A stretch of 64,000 nt of DNA from contig NC_089232.1 of NCBI RefSeq assembly GCF_963924675.1, forward strand, positions 50,096,759 to 50,160,758, given 5' to 3'. The DNA comes from Phocoena phocoena (Eukaryota; Chordata; Mammalia; Artiodactyla; Phocoenidae). Position numbers and translations under genes: made by a program. Below are positions 38,745 to 50,423 of this stretch, one piece after another; positions within the stretch are counted from its first letter, which is position 1, and the number at the start of each line of letters is the position of its first letter. The notes under the pieces are model-generated. The model searched no databases. It had not been told where the DNA came from and was given only the letters and a program-made list of their open reading frames with translations.

Positions 38745-39115
38745 AGACTGCCAGATATTTCTCAGGCAAAGATAGGTTTATTCAGGATCAGCAGAAATGT
38801 GGGGTGTGCAACCATGGCGAGCCACATGCAAGTCCCCTCGAAGGAAGAAAGCTTATATAGAGAAGAAGAGGAAGTTGGGAGGGCTACAGTAAACAGAGTC
38901 CACAGCTCTTCATTGGTTAAGTTGTTGTCAGGATAGAAGCAGAGTCTTCTAGTTGGGCTCTGCTATTGTCACAGGGCGTGAGAGTGCCCTCCTCAGGTCT
39001 CCCAACTCTATTTAATTGAGATTTCTGTTTATTAATTTTTTTTCAAGGAGCTTAAATTTTATCCTGTAGCTGGTAGGCGGTCAGCGACATGTCAAGCAGG
39101 CTGCATGCTGAGTAA
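38745..39115 (-). mobile_element. Probable LTR of an endogenous retrovirus, minus strand
   Basis: On the minus strand a TATA-like TATATAAG (38859-38852) is followed about 70 bases later by AATAAA (38782-38777), the promoter-to-poly(A)-signal spacing of a short R region. The rest is a diverged U3-like stretch. I could not find matching TG...CA ends or target duplications, so the ends are approximate. It could also be part of a longer LTR. Confidence 0.5.
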
Positions 39116-39139
39116 ATCTATGGTAGCCACGAGGAGCAG

Positions 39140-39365
39140 AGGTCATAGCTAATACTGAGCTCTTACCATCTGCTAGCCAGTATACTGCTGGGCACTCCAC
39201 ACTGATTATCTCACATAATCCTCCCACCACCACAATTCTATGGTAGCTACTATTATCTTTATTTTACAAACGAGGAACTAGTAGCTTGCCCAAGTCATGC
39301 AGTTATTAAGGGATCGAGAAGGAATTCAAAACATTTCTGATCCCCGAAGCCTTTAACCTCTAGGA
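39140..39365 (-). repeat. MIR SINE, minus strand
   Basis: The reverse-complement MIR pattern: ACTGAGCTCTTACCATCTGC, TTATCTTTATTTTACAAACG, GCTTGCCCAAGTCATGCAG. Confidence 0.75.
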
Positions 39366-39529
39366 TGGATGGATTGGAAGGAGTGGAGTAAGAACCAGCA
39401 GAGACTACAGGCTAATAAATTAGTTAGAAACTATATTGTCCCGATTGAGAGACAATTAGGGCAATGGCAGTAGGGATGGAGAAGAGGAAAAAGATTCCAG
39501 AAATATTTGGTTTTAAAAGTTGTCAAAAG

Positions 39530-39880
39530 TTATATGATTCAGCCTTTAAAAGGAATGAAATTCCCATATATGCTACATGAATGACCCTTGAAAATGTGCT
39601 AAACAGACTAAGCCAGTCACAAAAGTACAAATATTGTATGATACCACTGACGAGGCACCTAGTAGTAGTCAAATTTATAGAAACAAAAAGTAGAAGTTAC
39701 CAGGAGCTGAATGGAGGGGATAATGGGGAGTTATTGTTTAATGGGTACAGAATTTCAGTTTGGGATGATTAGAAAGTTCTAGAGATGGATAGTAGTGATG
39801 GTTGCACAATAATGTGAACATGCTTAATGCCATTGAACTGTACACCTAAAAATGGTTAAAATGGTAAATTTTATGTTATA
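39530..39880 (+). repeat. L1 3' end, 5'-truncated
   Basis: Plus-strand L1 3'UTR: GGAATGAAATTCCCATATAT, TAAGCCAGTCACAAAAGTAC, and an end GAACTGTACACCTAAAAATG. The sequence parallels 33400-33720. Confidence 0.78.
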
Positions 39881-39883
39881 CCG

Positions 39884-40094
39884 AGGTCCCTTGAACAACA
39901 TGGGTTTGAAATGCGCAGGTCCATTTATACGTGGATTGTTTTCAATAAATACATACTACAAGGTCTGTGACTGGTTGAATCCGTGGATGCGGAGTCACGG
40001 ATACAGAGGGTTAACTATAAAGTCAGACGCAGATTTCTGACTGCGTGGAGCTCAGTGTCCCTAACCCTTGCACTGCTCAAGGGTCCACTGTATA
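39884..40094. repeat. Small DNA transposon with terminal inverted repeats (Tigger/mariner-type)
   Basis: The left end GGTCCCTTGAACAACATGGG and the right end, read on -, GTGGACCCTTGAGCAGTGCA form an imperfect inverted repeat of about 16-18 bases. The flanks carry TA (TTATA before, TATATA after), as expected for mariner/Tigger target sites. About 210 bp, non-coding. Confidence 0.7.
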
Positions 40095-40137
40095 TACTTT
40101 ACAAATTTTTTTTTCAATTTTTAAAATAATTTTTAAA

Positions 40138-40262
40138 GGACTTCCCTGGCAGTCCAGTGGTTAAGACTCTGCACTCCAGTGTAGGGGGCACAGGTTCGAT
40201 CCCTGGTTGGGGAACTGGGATCCCACATGCCACGTGGCGTGGCCTAAAATAAATAAATAAAA
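40138..40262 (+). mobile_element. Short tRNA-derived CHR-related SINE
   Basis: GGACTTCCCTGGCAGTCCAG head, GGTTCGATCCC B-box-like segment, and an AAATAAATAAATA tail. Confidence 0.88.
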
Positions 40263-40271
40263 ATAATTCTC

Positions 40272-40470
40272 GGGCTTCCCTAGTGGCGCAGTGGTTGAGA
40301 GTCCGCCTGCCGATGCAGGGGACACAGGTTCGTGCCCCGGTCCGGGAAGGTCCCACATGCCGCGGAGCACCTGGGCCCGTGAGCCATGGCCTCTGAGCCT
40401 GCGCGCCTGGAGCCTGTGCTCCACAACGGGAGAGGCCACGACAGTGAGAGGCCCGCGTACCGCAAAAAAA
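40272..40470 (+). mobile_element. CHR SINE
   Basis: Inserted directly in the tail of the preceding SINE. Flanked by AATAATTCTC on both sides (before 40272 and after about 40493). Head and B-box-like segment are well preserved. Confidence 0.9.
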
Positions 40471-40493
40471 CTAATAATAATTAAAATAATAAT

Positions 40494-41545
40494 AATAATT
40501 CTCAAAAGCACATGACATAAGGAGGATGAGGGGGAAAGGGGGCCAAAAAGTCATTGTAGTCCTTAGCTTGGGAGACCAGGTGGGCAGTGGTACTATGCAG
40601 TATCTCTGATGAGGAAACAACAACTTATTATAACATTCAGGGAGAGCTGTCTAGAAAGGAAACAGACATGAGAATGAAGCTCAAGGGAATAACTGGGCTG
40701 AAAATGCAGTCATCAACAAGCAGGTCATAGTTAAAAACCACGATAATGCATGAGATTGCCCAGGGAAACCATAAAGTAAGAAGAGAAATGGGCTGAGGAT
40801 AGAACCTTAGGAAACAGCAAGGTCAGATAAAGAGGAGCTCACAAAGGAGATAAGAGGAAGCAGTCAGAAAGGTAAATAATTAAAAGAGAAGGTAGCAGAA
40901 ATGATAATATTTGGGAGAGAGGGCAATGAAGATGGCGGGGAGAGCCAGCAAGAAATAAAAAGGAGCTGGAGAAGGTACACCACCATACCCATTTCTCTCC
41001 TTCTGCTCCTACTTTTTGCAGTTCCAATGAAGACCTGAGTTTCTAATTTTCTATAGCATTATAAGATTAGCAAACAAAATTCCTACACTGAGGAAAAACT
41101 TAACATAGTAATATGCACTTTAAAACAGGAACACGTCAAAAATTGTCAGGAATATATTTTATGAAACAGTAATAATGCTAAACCTGCATAAAAACTTAAG
41201 ATCTCTGGCAGTCTATACAGGAAAAGTGAATAAGTAGGGCTAATTGTAACTTGCTTTAAGCAATAAGAATTTCTGAAAAGCTACTTATAGAGAGCTATTT
41301 ATAAAATTTTCTGAAAATTAAATCAGCATAAACTTTACCAGATTACTATTTTAAGTTAACCTACAGTAAGTTTTTTAAAATGTTATAAATTAAATTCTTT
41401 TGACTGTTTGGATGTTTGTGTTTTAAACATAGATTTTAAAACCAAGCAACAAGTTATATGAAAAGTTATCTAATATATCACATGCCCATAAAGCATAATA
41501 GCACTAATCTAAAGCTTATTATGGTGACAGAGCTATTAAAATCTC
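40494..41545. other. GTF2A1L intron, no recognised element
   Basis: Intron sequence with a purine-rich stretch around 40830-40970. No exon or RNA gene seen. Confidence 0.45.
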
Positions 41546-41720
41546 TATATACATCTCTGATAATTCTAAACATTATGAGCTTGGTTTTATGCCCAGTTTA
41601 CAGACTTATGACTGAATTTCAGAGAGCAACATTACCTAGCTTGCTTGTAAGTGGTAAATCTAGAATTTGAACCTATTGTGGCTTTAAAGCTTAAACTCTT
41701 AACCACTAGCCCCTAAACAA
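41546..41720 (-). repeat. MIR SINE fragment, minus strand
   Basis: The reverse-complement MIR pattern ends at the tRNA-related side with AAACTCTTAACCACTAGCCC, preceded by GCTTGCTTGTAAGTGGTAAA. Confidence 0.65.
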
Positions 41721-42978
41721 TCCTTAATCTCCCTTAACTAATCTACTTCCCCATATCAGAACAAAGTACAATGTGACATCTAATACGTAAGTAGAATAAG
41801 TCCTTGAATCATCACACCAGAAATCTTCGAAGTTCATACAGAGTGCAGGAGAAAAATGCCTCTAAAAGTTATATTCCAAGTGATAAAAACAAACGCTTAT
41901 TTTACAGTTATTTTCCCTCAAAACCAAATGTTTCATAATTATGAGTTTATCCTCCATTTCTTGATTTTATATATTATGTGAAAAATATAATGAACACTCA
42001 ATAAACATTTTAAACTTAATACATTATACCAAACTAAACCAAAAACAGACTTGCTAAAAGATTTTGAACAGGCTTCATCAAACATCTGAAATATTCTAAA
42101 ACAAGTCAAATGGTTTCTGATAGACATATTCTTTGTTCATTATCCTTCACTGTACCCTGTACCTTCCCCTTCTATCTAGAAAAATGTTAAGGTGACACTT
42201 AACTACTACATTGCTACAGATTTGTACAGCGGTTCTAAAGGACCACTAAACCATTAGCTAGAGACACAAACCTTTATTTGTCATATGTCACTAAATTGTA
42301 TAAATGGAGTTAGCTGTAAGACATAATTTTACATTTGTAAAAAGATAATGCAAGATTTTTAAATTTTACCATGTGAAATTCTCCATGAATCTTTCTGCCA
42401 TCACTACGAATTCCTTGGAAATTAATAATGTAAACCTATTTTTAATATGGAAGGCTAATTAGGAGCTATTTTTTAGTGGTTTGAATTCCAAAAGAAATTA
42501 AGTTAACTAGTATTTTAGCAAACGGAGAAACAAAGTATTTACTAGCAAGATAATTCCTCATGTAGAGAAAACTTTCATATGGGAGTTTAAGAAAATTAGG
42601 TAGAGCAAGAAAAAAAATACTTTGAACCTCTTTTGTATATTAAGTATGACAATGAATTACCTCAAAACACTCATTTAATTACTAGAATGCATTTCTGAAT
42701 CTTAAATTTTATCTGCAGACACAATGTAAGGGAGAGGTAAATGGATTACCTTAAAACAAATGCATTTTCTTTAAAGAAATATTCTAATTCATTAATTGAA
42801 ACTAAAAGTTTAGAAATACTGAGCATTTAGTTATACTAAAAATAATAAAGGAAGAATCTTCTAAAGGGAAAAACAAAACATGCTTTTGAGTAACCTTACA
42901 GTTTAAAAAAAAACACTCGACATCTAATCACTGGCTACTGTTTATCTCCTAATTCCATTAAATTGAACATAGAACTAC
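41721..42978. other. GTF2A1L intron, no recognised element
   Basis: AT-rich sequence, unique as far as I can see, up to the donor site of the large exon at 42978. Confidence 0.5.
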
Positions 42979-43568
42979 CTTCTTTGAGAGAGGTAGGCCG
43001 CTGGGCTCCTCTGTATTTCTTGGCTGCTTTACAGAATCACATCCACACATCCTATTTTTAAGAACACGAAGCTGAACATCAGGCGTGTGCTGGTGCTGAG
43101 CCCCCTGAGGGCCTGTGGACAGGGGCCCACCATGCAGATTTTGAGTCATGCTAGCTGAAACACTGAGCACTGGCTCCACATTAGAATCCATCTGAGAGAG
43201 CTGTGGAGGAAATACAACACCTGAAAGGCTGATATACTGAGAGTTTTCCGGCTGACTCAGTAAAGCTTCAGACATGATTTTATGCTGATTTCCAGGATGT
43301 AAAAGAGTATCACCAGTAGCATTTTCTAAACGTTTCCTATCCACTGTCCCAGAACGAAGAACTACAGGTTGTTGGAGCACAGTTTCCATTCTCTGTGATT
43401 TTTCAGTAGTTGCTTGAAGACACCATGGGTTTAATTGTGGAATACTGGTCTGTATTATTGAAGGCTGCCCAAGCTGCTGAAATACTTGCTGAAATGGATG
43501 CTGAAGAATACTTGCTCTTCCAGAAGTCTGTGTCACCATAATTGGTACATTAACTTTATAAAGGTAAC
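42979..43568 (-). CDS. GTF2A1L: GTF2A1L large central exon (Gln/Ser-rich linker)
   Basis: A 590-base exon between the acceptor (TTTTTAAG) and the donor GTAGTT. It starts with two bases that complete a Gly codon split with the exon at 44613-44697 and ends in phase 0. The protein opens YLYKVNVPIMVTQTSGRA, then QQVFQQLGQPSIIQTS, and ends EEPSGLPLSKK. This is the long, poorly structured linker between the alpha and beta parts of the TFIIA precursor-like protein. It differs from the human linker I remember at many positions, as expected of a fast-evolving testis gene segment, but I see no stop or frameshift. An apparent Met at 43539 is internal. Confidence 0.96.
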
Positions 43569-44612
43569 CTTAAAAAGAAGAAAACAAAACTGTAAGTATA
43601 ACAGAATCCTAATTTCCTTTAAATTTCCTAAAAAAAAAAATCTCATGCACAGGAGGCTAGGAGGAAATATGTCAATATGTTAATAGTGGTTACCTCTAGG
43701 AGTTTTCCTTTTATTTTTCAGATTTTTTGTGTTTTCTATAATAAATATATATTACTCTTATTTTTTAAAATTAAATATATCTTGCTTTAACTCTAGCCAT
43801 TTCCCACTATTGCTTATATGGCACATTTTGAGACACATACAGGCTACCAATATTTATTCCATGAACCTCTCCCATTGTTTAATAAATTACAGTGTTAACG
43901 ACCCAAATTGGGATTTTAAGAAACCTAACCATGGAGAATGTATTTCCTATAGTTAAGATGTAAGATACCATATAACAACTATAAGACAAGGATATCCAAA
44001 AAGGGTTTAATAATTTCCAAAGTTATCAAATTTCCCCCCTCTTTCCTTTAAAATAATACTAATCAGAAGAAAGAAGAAATTTATTTTTTGAGCATTGAGT
44101 CAGGTGCTTGCTTAAACTCTGTAACAACCCAAAAAATAGATATGATTCTCTTTCAAATCAAGAAACAGTTCTTTGAAAAGCAGAGGTTAATCTCCAAATT
44201 TTTCAAATATTCTTATACAATCTCCAATAAGAAAGGAGGCAAAGGTTGATAAATCTAATCTTTAGCTTTTCTTGATTAAAGCTAGCCAGGACACATGTGT
44301 GTCAAAATTCAGGTAACTGACTTGAATTAGAGAAAACCTATATAAAGCATCTTACACAATGTTGGGATGAGAACTGGAAGTGAAATATAGGACAAGCTTA
44401 GTACCTGCCTTAGTAGACAGGCTTAGTGTATTTCGTGGTAGACTGCTTCCATAACAATAAAAACTACCATTTATTATTTTTAAATAAGTTTTATTAAAAG
44501 TTCCTATAACTTCAATAACTTGTGGTATACAGTTTATTTAAAATCATGAAAGTTAAGACCCAGAAGTTAGTACCAAAGCTAAAAACAAAATATTTTTAAA
44601 CTATACTCTTAC
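43569..44612. other. GTF2A1L: GTF2A1L intron, no recognised element except a possible MIR
   Basis: An intron of about 1 kb. Around 44090-44185 a weak reverse-complement MIR pattern is visible (GGTGCTTGCTTAAACTCTGT). Nothing else is recognised. Confidence 0.5.
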
Positions 44613-44697
44613 CAGATGCCATCTGTAATGTCACACCTGCTGGTACATGAACAGGATAACCAGGAAAAGTAAAGTTTGCACTGGAGTTTGAGGTGCC
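44613..44697 (-). CDS. GTF2A1L: GTF2A1L exon (GTSNSSANFTFPG segment)
   Basis: 85 bases between the acceptor (CATATCTAG) and the donor GTAAGA. The codons read GTSNSSANFTFPGYPVHV and then PAGVTLQMAS plus the first base of a Gly codon completed by the next exon. It begins in phase 0, matching the end of the exon at 53730-53785. It belongs to the region after the N-terminal TFIIA alpha helices. Sequence and phases are intact. Confidence 0.95.
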
Positions 44698-44897
44698 CTA
44701 GATATGAAAATTTCATATTAGAAAGTTAGAAAAAGGTTTTACTTGAAGCTTTTTTTCCTGATCTTACGGAGGATAAAAAAAATCTGATTAAGGTCAACAG
44801 GACAATAGTAGCACTTAACATTAGGGCTGAGTTCTCTGAATAAAACAACTTTTTAATATTTGATTTAGATCATCTCATTAAAAATAAAAGGAATTCT

Positions 44898-45124
44898 GGG
44901 CTTCCCTGGTGGCGCAGTGGTTGAGAGTCTGCCTGCCGATGCAGGGGACATGGGTTCATGCCCCGGTCCGGGAGGATCCCACATGTTGCGGAGCGGCTGG
45001 GGCCGTGAGCCATGGCCGCTGAGCCTGTGCGTCCAGAGCCTGTGCTCCGCAACGGGAGAGGCTGCGGCGGTGAGAGGCCCGTGTACCGCAAAAAAATAAA
45101 AAATAAATAAAATAAAATAAAAGG
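44898..45124 (+). mobile_element. CHR SINE
   Basis: A complete copy with a TAAAA-type tail. AATAAAAGGAATTCT occurs immediately before it and again right after its tail, giving a perfect target duplication. It lies in the intron just upstream (gene sense) of the 85-base exon. Confidence 0.93.
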
Positions 45125-45399
45125 AATTCTGTTCTATGGCTATTAGCAATGAAGTCAGTAAGGCTTCATAAATAACATGAACACTGACTCATAAAACTTG
45201 CCCACAACACAGCTTTGCGTGGGCCACTGATACCCAGATATCAAATATAAGAACCACAGCTGTTTATAGGAGTCCTCTAGTCTGTAAGTTGATCACTAAT
45301 GTTATTTTAAAACAGATAACACAACAGTGTATAATTTTTATTTTGGAATAATTAAACCGTAGGGTTTTACATTTTTAATACTAAATGAAAAGACAAAAA

Positions 45400-45800
45400 A
45401 AGTTTTTGCCTACTAGACCTGCAAAAATTTAAAAGACTGATTAATAATAGCCAATGTTGGTAAGGATGTGATAAAAATCAGTTCTCTCAGACCACTGCTT
45501 ATGAGTGTATATGGTACAATCCTTTCAGAGGCCAATTTTGTAACATATACCAAAACTGAAAACATGTATAATCTTTGACCCAGAAATTCTACTTCTAGGA
45601 ATTTATCCTGATTACCTGATTATCACACAAATACACCAAGACATATCTACAAGTGTAATCACTGGAATGCTATATTAGAAAAACACTAGCAAGAATTTAA
45701 ATGTCCATAAACAAAAGACTGGTTAATTAAACTTGATACATCCACTAAGGCTAATCAGTAGTTAACTGGCACTGAAAACAGTCCATCTATATTACTAAGT
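45400..45800 (+). repeat. Old L1 ORF2 C-terminal fragment
   Basis: The segments GCCAATGTTGGTAAGGATGT, GACCCAGAAATTCTACTTCT and AAATGTCCATAAACAAAAGA follow the L1 C-terminal/3' order on +. Strongly diverged. Confidence 0.65.
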
Positions 45801-46800
45801 TTAAAAAAAAAATTACGGAAACGGTACAGAGAATGATCCTGCTTTTACCCTGAAAATTAAGGTTAACTTTCTTTAATGAAAGAAGTCTAAATGGATATAC
45901 ATCATACAGTTAAAACAGTTATCTTTGGGTTATAATACTACAGGGCTCTATCACTTTTTACTTTATAAATTTGTTTGGTTTTACTCTTTAGAAGTATATT
46001 ATTTCTTTAATGAGGAGAAAAGGTATTTCCAAGAATTTCAAAGGCAGAGATATTTCTTCACTGGTTTCATATCAAAACCAGCACCATTCTTCCCAAAAAT
46101 CCTAGAAAGGGCTATGCTTTTTGTTTGTTCTTAATGAAGAAATAGAAATAAATGGCCTACTAAAATCCTGTACCCTAGAAAGGAAGCTCATGGGCTGAAA
46201 GAAAATGAAAAACTTATATATCACATTTTACCTTCAAAGAAAGGTAACAGAGAAAAAGTTCTATTTTGCCCCACCTGAAAAGTACTCAATTTTCTATATA
46301 TAAGTTTTAATTTTATCTTCTGCCCCCAAATCCCGGGCTGGGGGGAGGAAATCTAACCTCTAGTATACAATGGTAAAAAAATAACCAAAATATTCCACTT
46401 AAATAAAAGGAAGAATTATGATGTGCCTCAACCCTAGGGGAAAAAAAAATCAGAAAAACATTCGTATCAAAATCATCTATTTAGGATCCACCAAGTATGT
46501 AACATTATACAGTGTATTAAAACTCCATACAATGTAAGTTAAGAAATTTCCTAACCTTGTAGGTACAGTCTTGCCAGATGCTAAAAACTATTCTGGAAGA
46601 CAGGAAAAGTTGGTAAGAAAATATTAATTCTGGAACTCCTGAATTTTTGCAACACCTATGTTATAGGAGCTATTTCTATCTCCTCATCCCTTACCACATC
46701 TTTTCTCATTCAACAGGAGGATCACAAATTACATCTCTGCCCAGTCTTCTGTCACCATTCACTAAAACTGGGGCATCTCTGTTAAAATATATCTTAGATA
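45801..46800. other. GTF2A1L intron, no recognised element
   Basis: AT-rich sequence up to the 5' end of the L1. No exon with splice signals or conserved reading found. Confidence 0.45.
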
Positions 46801-46801
46801 T

Positions 46802-47715
46802 TGGTTCAAGATGGCGGAATAGAAGGACGTGCTCTCAGTCCCCCTTGCAACAACACCAGAAACACAACTAACTGCTGAACAATCACCGACAGGAAGACAC
46901 TGGAACTCACCAAAAAAGATACCCCACACCCAAAGACAAAGGAGAAGCCACAATGAGACGGCAGGAGGGGCGCAATCACAGTAAAATCAAATCCCATAAC
47001 TGCTTGCTGGGTGATTCACAAACTGGAGAACACTTAGACCACAGAAGTCCACCCACTGGAGTGACGGTTCTGAGCCCCACATCAGGCTTCCCAATCTGGG
47101 GGTCCGGCAATGGGAGAATCACACTTGGAAGGCTAGCAGGAATTGATTGCAGGACTTTGACAGGACTGGGGGAAACAGAGACTCCACACTTGGAGGGCAA
47201 ACACAAAGCAGTGTGCGTGTTGGGACCCAGGGGAAGGAGCAGTGACCCCATATGAGACTGAACCAGACCTACCTGTCAGTGTTGGAGGGTCTCCTGCAGA
47301 GACAGGTGGTGGCTGTGGCTCACCATGGGGACAAGGACACTGGTAGCAGACGTTCTGGGAAGTACTCCTTGGCGTGAGCCCTCCCAGAGTCCGCCATTCT
47401 CCCCACCAAAGAGCCCAGGAAGTCTCCAAAGTTGGGTTGCCTCAGGCCAAACAACCAAGAGGGAGGGAACACAACCCCACCCATCAGCAGAGAAGTGGAT
47501 TAAAGTTTTACTGAGCTCTGCACACCAGAGCAACACCCAGCTCTACCCACCACCAGTCCCTCCCTTCAGGAAGCTTGCACAAGCCTCTTAGATAGCCTCA
47601 TCCACCAGAGGGCAGACAGCAGAATCAAGAAGAACTATAATCCTGCAGCCTATGGAACAATAACCACATTCACAGAAAGACAGACAAGATAAAAAGGCAG
47701 AGGGATAGGTACCAG
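46802..47715 (+). promoter_or_regulatory. L1 5'UTR, short GC-rich form
   Basis: A leader of about 0.9 kb that shares essentially its whole text with the element starting near 54375 (for example CCACCCACTGGAGTGACGGT and GGACAAGGACACTGGTAGCA). It is unlike the leader of the L1s at 1-5195 and 62535-64000. Confidence 0.75.
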
Positions 47716-48530
47716 ATGAAGGAACAAGATAAAACCCCAGAAAAACAACTAAATGAAGTGGAGACAGGCAACCTTCCAGAAAAAGAATTCAGAATAATGA
47801 TAGTGAAGATGATCCAGGACCTCAGAAAAAGAATGGAGGCAAAGATCGAAAAGATGCAAGAAATGTTTAACAAAGATCTAGAAGAATTAAAGAGTAAACA
47901 AACAGAGATGAACAACACAATAACTGAAATGAAAAATACACTAAAAGGAATCAATAGCAGAAAAACTGAGGCAGAAGAACGGGTAAGTGACCTGGAAGAC
48001 AGAATGGTGGAATTCACTGCCTCAGAACAGAATAAAGAAAAAAGAATGAAAAGAAATGAAGAGAGCCTAAGAGACAACATTAAACGCAACAACATTCGCA
48101 TAACAGGGGTCCAAGAAGGAGAACAGAGAGAGAGAAAGGACCCGAGAAAATATCTGAAGAGACTACAGTCGAAAACTTCCCTAACATGGGAAAGGAAATA
48201 GCCACCCAAGTCCAGTAAGTGCAGAGAGTCCCATACAGGAGAAACGCAAGGAGAAACACACCGAGACACACAGTAATCAAATTGGCAAAAATTAAAGACA
48301 AAGAAAAATTACTGAAAGCAGCAAGGGAAAAACAACAAACAACATACAAGGGAACTCCCACAAGGTTAACATCTGATTTCTCAGTACAAACTCTACAACC
48401 CAGAAGGGAGTGGCATGATATACTTAAAGTGATGAAAGGGAAAACTTACAACCAAGATTACTCTACCTGGCAAGGATCTCATTCAGATTTGACGGAGAAA
48501 TCAAAAGCTTTACAGACAAGCAAAAGCTAA
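47716..48530 (+). pseudogene. L1 ORF1, one frame change
   Basis: The ATG at 47716 opens a 161-codon frame: MKEQDKTPEKQLNEVETG, then coiled-coil heptads (EKMQEMFNKDLEELKSKQ), then the RRM entry (NIRITGVQEGE). The frame breaks near 48130-48200 and the C-terminal domain continues in another frame over 48219-48530 (LLKAAREKQQTTYKGT, DFSVQTLQPRREWHDI). Compared with 55526-56338 the rest is well kept. Confidence 0.9.
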
Positions 48531-48982
48531 GAGAATTCAGCACCACCAAACGAGCTCTAAAACAAATGCTAAAGGAACTTCTCTAAGTGGGAAACACAAG
48601 AGAAGAAAAGGACCTACAAAAACAAACCCAAAACAATTAAGAAAATAGTAATAGGAACATACATATCGGTAATTAAACATGAATGGATTAAATGCTCCAC
48701 CCAAAAGACACAGCCTTGCTGAATGGATACAAAAATGAGACACATATATACGCTGTCTACAAGAGACCCACTTCAGACCTTAGGGACACATAACAGACTG
48801 AAAGTGAGGGGATGGAAAAATATTCCACGCAAATGGAAATAAAAAGAAAGCTGGAGTAGCTACACTCACAGCAGATAAAATAGACTTTAAAATAAAGAAT
48901 GTTATAAGACACAAGGAAGGACACTACATAATGATCAAGGGATCAATCCAAGGAGAAGATATAACAATTATAAACATATATG

Positions 48983-49405
48983 TGTAAGGTCAGATCTTAA
49001 CGAACGGCACCACAAAACAGAGGAAAGCTTCAAGTGAGCTTTATTAGGGAGCGCTTCCGGGTGAGGTTCACTGGTCCGAGAGAAAGGGGCCAGAGAAGTC
49101 GCACCCGGGCGAGGGTTGAGCAAGATTTTATAGGGGAAGAAGGGAAAGGGGTGTGGTGAATCTGGGAGGGCACAGGGTATTCCGTATTTGGTGGTCTTTT
49201 TGGGTATCCTGGGGGACCGTTAGTCCCGCCCCTCAAAAGGCAGGAAGGCTGGGCTGGGTTCAAAGTCCCCAGGTCAGTTCCTGGAACTGGGTGGTCCGGA
49301 ATGTCTCCAGGGCAGTTTCTGGAACTGGGTGGTCCGGAGAATTTCGTTCTGATGCAACCTGTGAATCTGATTGTGTTCCCCTGCCTCCGGCCAGTTGGCC
49401 TTACA
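48983..49405 (-). mobile_element. Solo LTR of an endogenous retrovirus, minus strand
   Basis: A 423-bp unit bounded by the perfect 7-bp inverted repeat TGTAAGG (48983-48989) and CCTTACA (49399-49405). The 5-bp target duplication ATATG lies at 48978-48982 and 49406-49410; removing the unit and one ATATG restores ordinary L1 sequence. On the minus strand a TATAAAA (49132-49126) precedes AATAAA (49045-49040) by about 85 bases, so U3 is at the 49405 side. U3 has a 26-bp direct repeat at 49275-49300 and 49313-49338, like an enhancer repeat. There is no viral coding sequence and no second LTR: the provirus was lost by LTR-LTR recombination. Confidence 0.93.
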
Positions 49406-50219
49406 ATATGCACCCAACATAGGAGCACCTCAATACATAAGGCCACTGCTAACAGCTCTAAAAGAGGAAATCGACAGTAACACAATAATAGTGGGGACTT
49501 TAACACCTCACTTACAACAATGGACAGATCATCCAAACAGAAAATTAATATGGAAACACAAGCTTTAAATGACACAATAGACCTGATAGATTTAATTGAT
49601 ATTTATAGGACATTCCATCCAAAAATGACAGATTACACTTTCCTCTCAAGTGCAGACGGAACATTCTCCAGGACAGATCACATCTTGGGTCACAAATCAA
49701 GCCTCAGTAAATTTAAGAAAACTGAAATCATACCAAGCATCTTTTCTGACCACAACGCTATGAGATGAGAAATCAATTACAGGGAAAAAAAACATAAAAA
49801 CACAAACACATGGAGGCTAAACAATACATTACTAAATAAACAAGAGATCACTGAAGAAATCAAAGAGGAAATCAAAAAATAACTAGAGACAAATGATAAT
49901 GAAAACACGACGATCCAAAACCTATGGGATGCAGAAAAAGCAGTTCTAAGAGGGAAGTTTATGCTATACAAGCCTACCTCAAAAAAAAGAAAACTCTCAA
50001 ATAAACAATCTAACCTTACAACTAAAGGAACTAGAGAGAGAAGAACAAACAAAACCCAAAGTTAGCAGAAGGAAAGAAATCATCAAGATCAGAGCAGAAA
50101 TAAATGAAATAGAAACAAAGAAAACAATAGCAAAGATCAATAAAACTAAAAGCTGGTTCTTTGAGAAGATAAACAAAATTGATAAACCACTGGCCAGACT
50201 CATCAGGAAAAAGAGGGAG

Positions 50220-50423
50220 GGTTTCCCTGGTGGCGCAACAGTTGAGAGTCCGCCTGCCAATGCAGGGGACACGGGTTCGTGCCTCGGTCTGGGAAGATCC
50301 CACATGCCACGGGGCGGCTGGGCCCGTGAGCCATGGCTGCTGAGCCTGCGCGTCCGGAGCCTGTGCTCCGCCATGGGAGAGGCCACAACAGTGAGAGGCC
50401 CGCATACTGCTAAAAAAAAAAAA
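50220..50423 (+). mobile_element. CHR SINE nested in L1 ORF2
   Basis: Flanked by a perfect 15-bp target duplication AGGAAAAAGAGGGAG at 50205-50219 and 50424-50438. Intact head and B-box-like segment, with a tail of about 12 A. Confidence 0.96.

Noticed and set aside
47670..48269. A 199-residue open frame on the minus strand (also similar ones at 56169-55624 and 2103-2585)
   Set aside because: They are antisense shadows of L1 ORF1; the hydrophobic reading is a by-product of A-rich coding sequence on the other strand.
48983..49405. Host CpG-rich promoter or exon inside L1
   Set aside because: The TG...CA ends, inverted repeat and target duplication show an LTR insertion.
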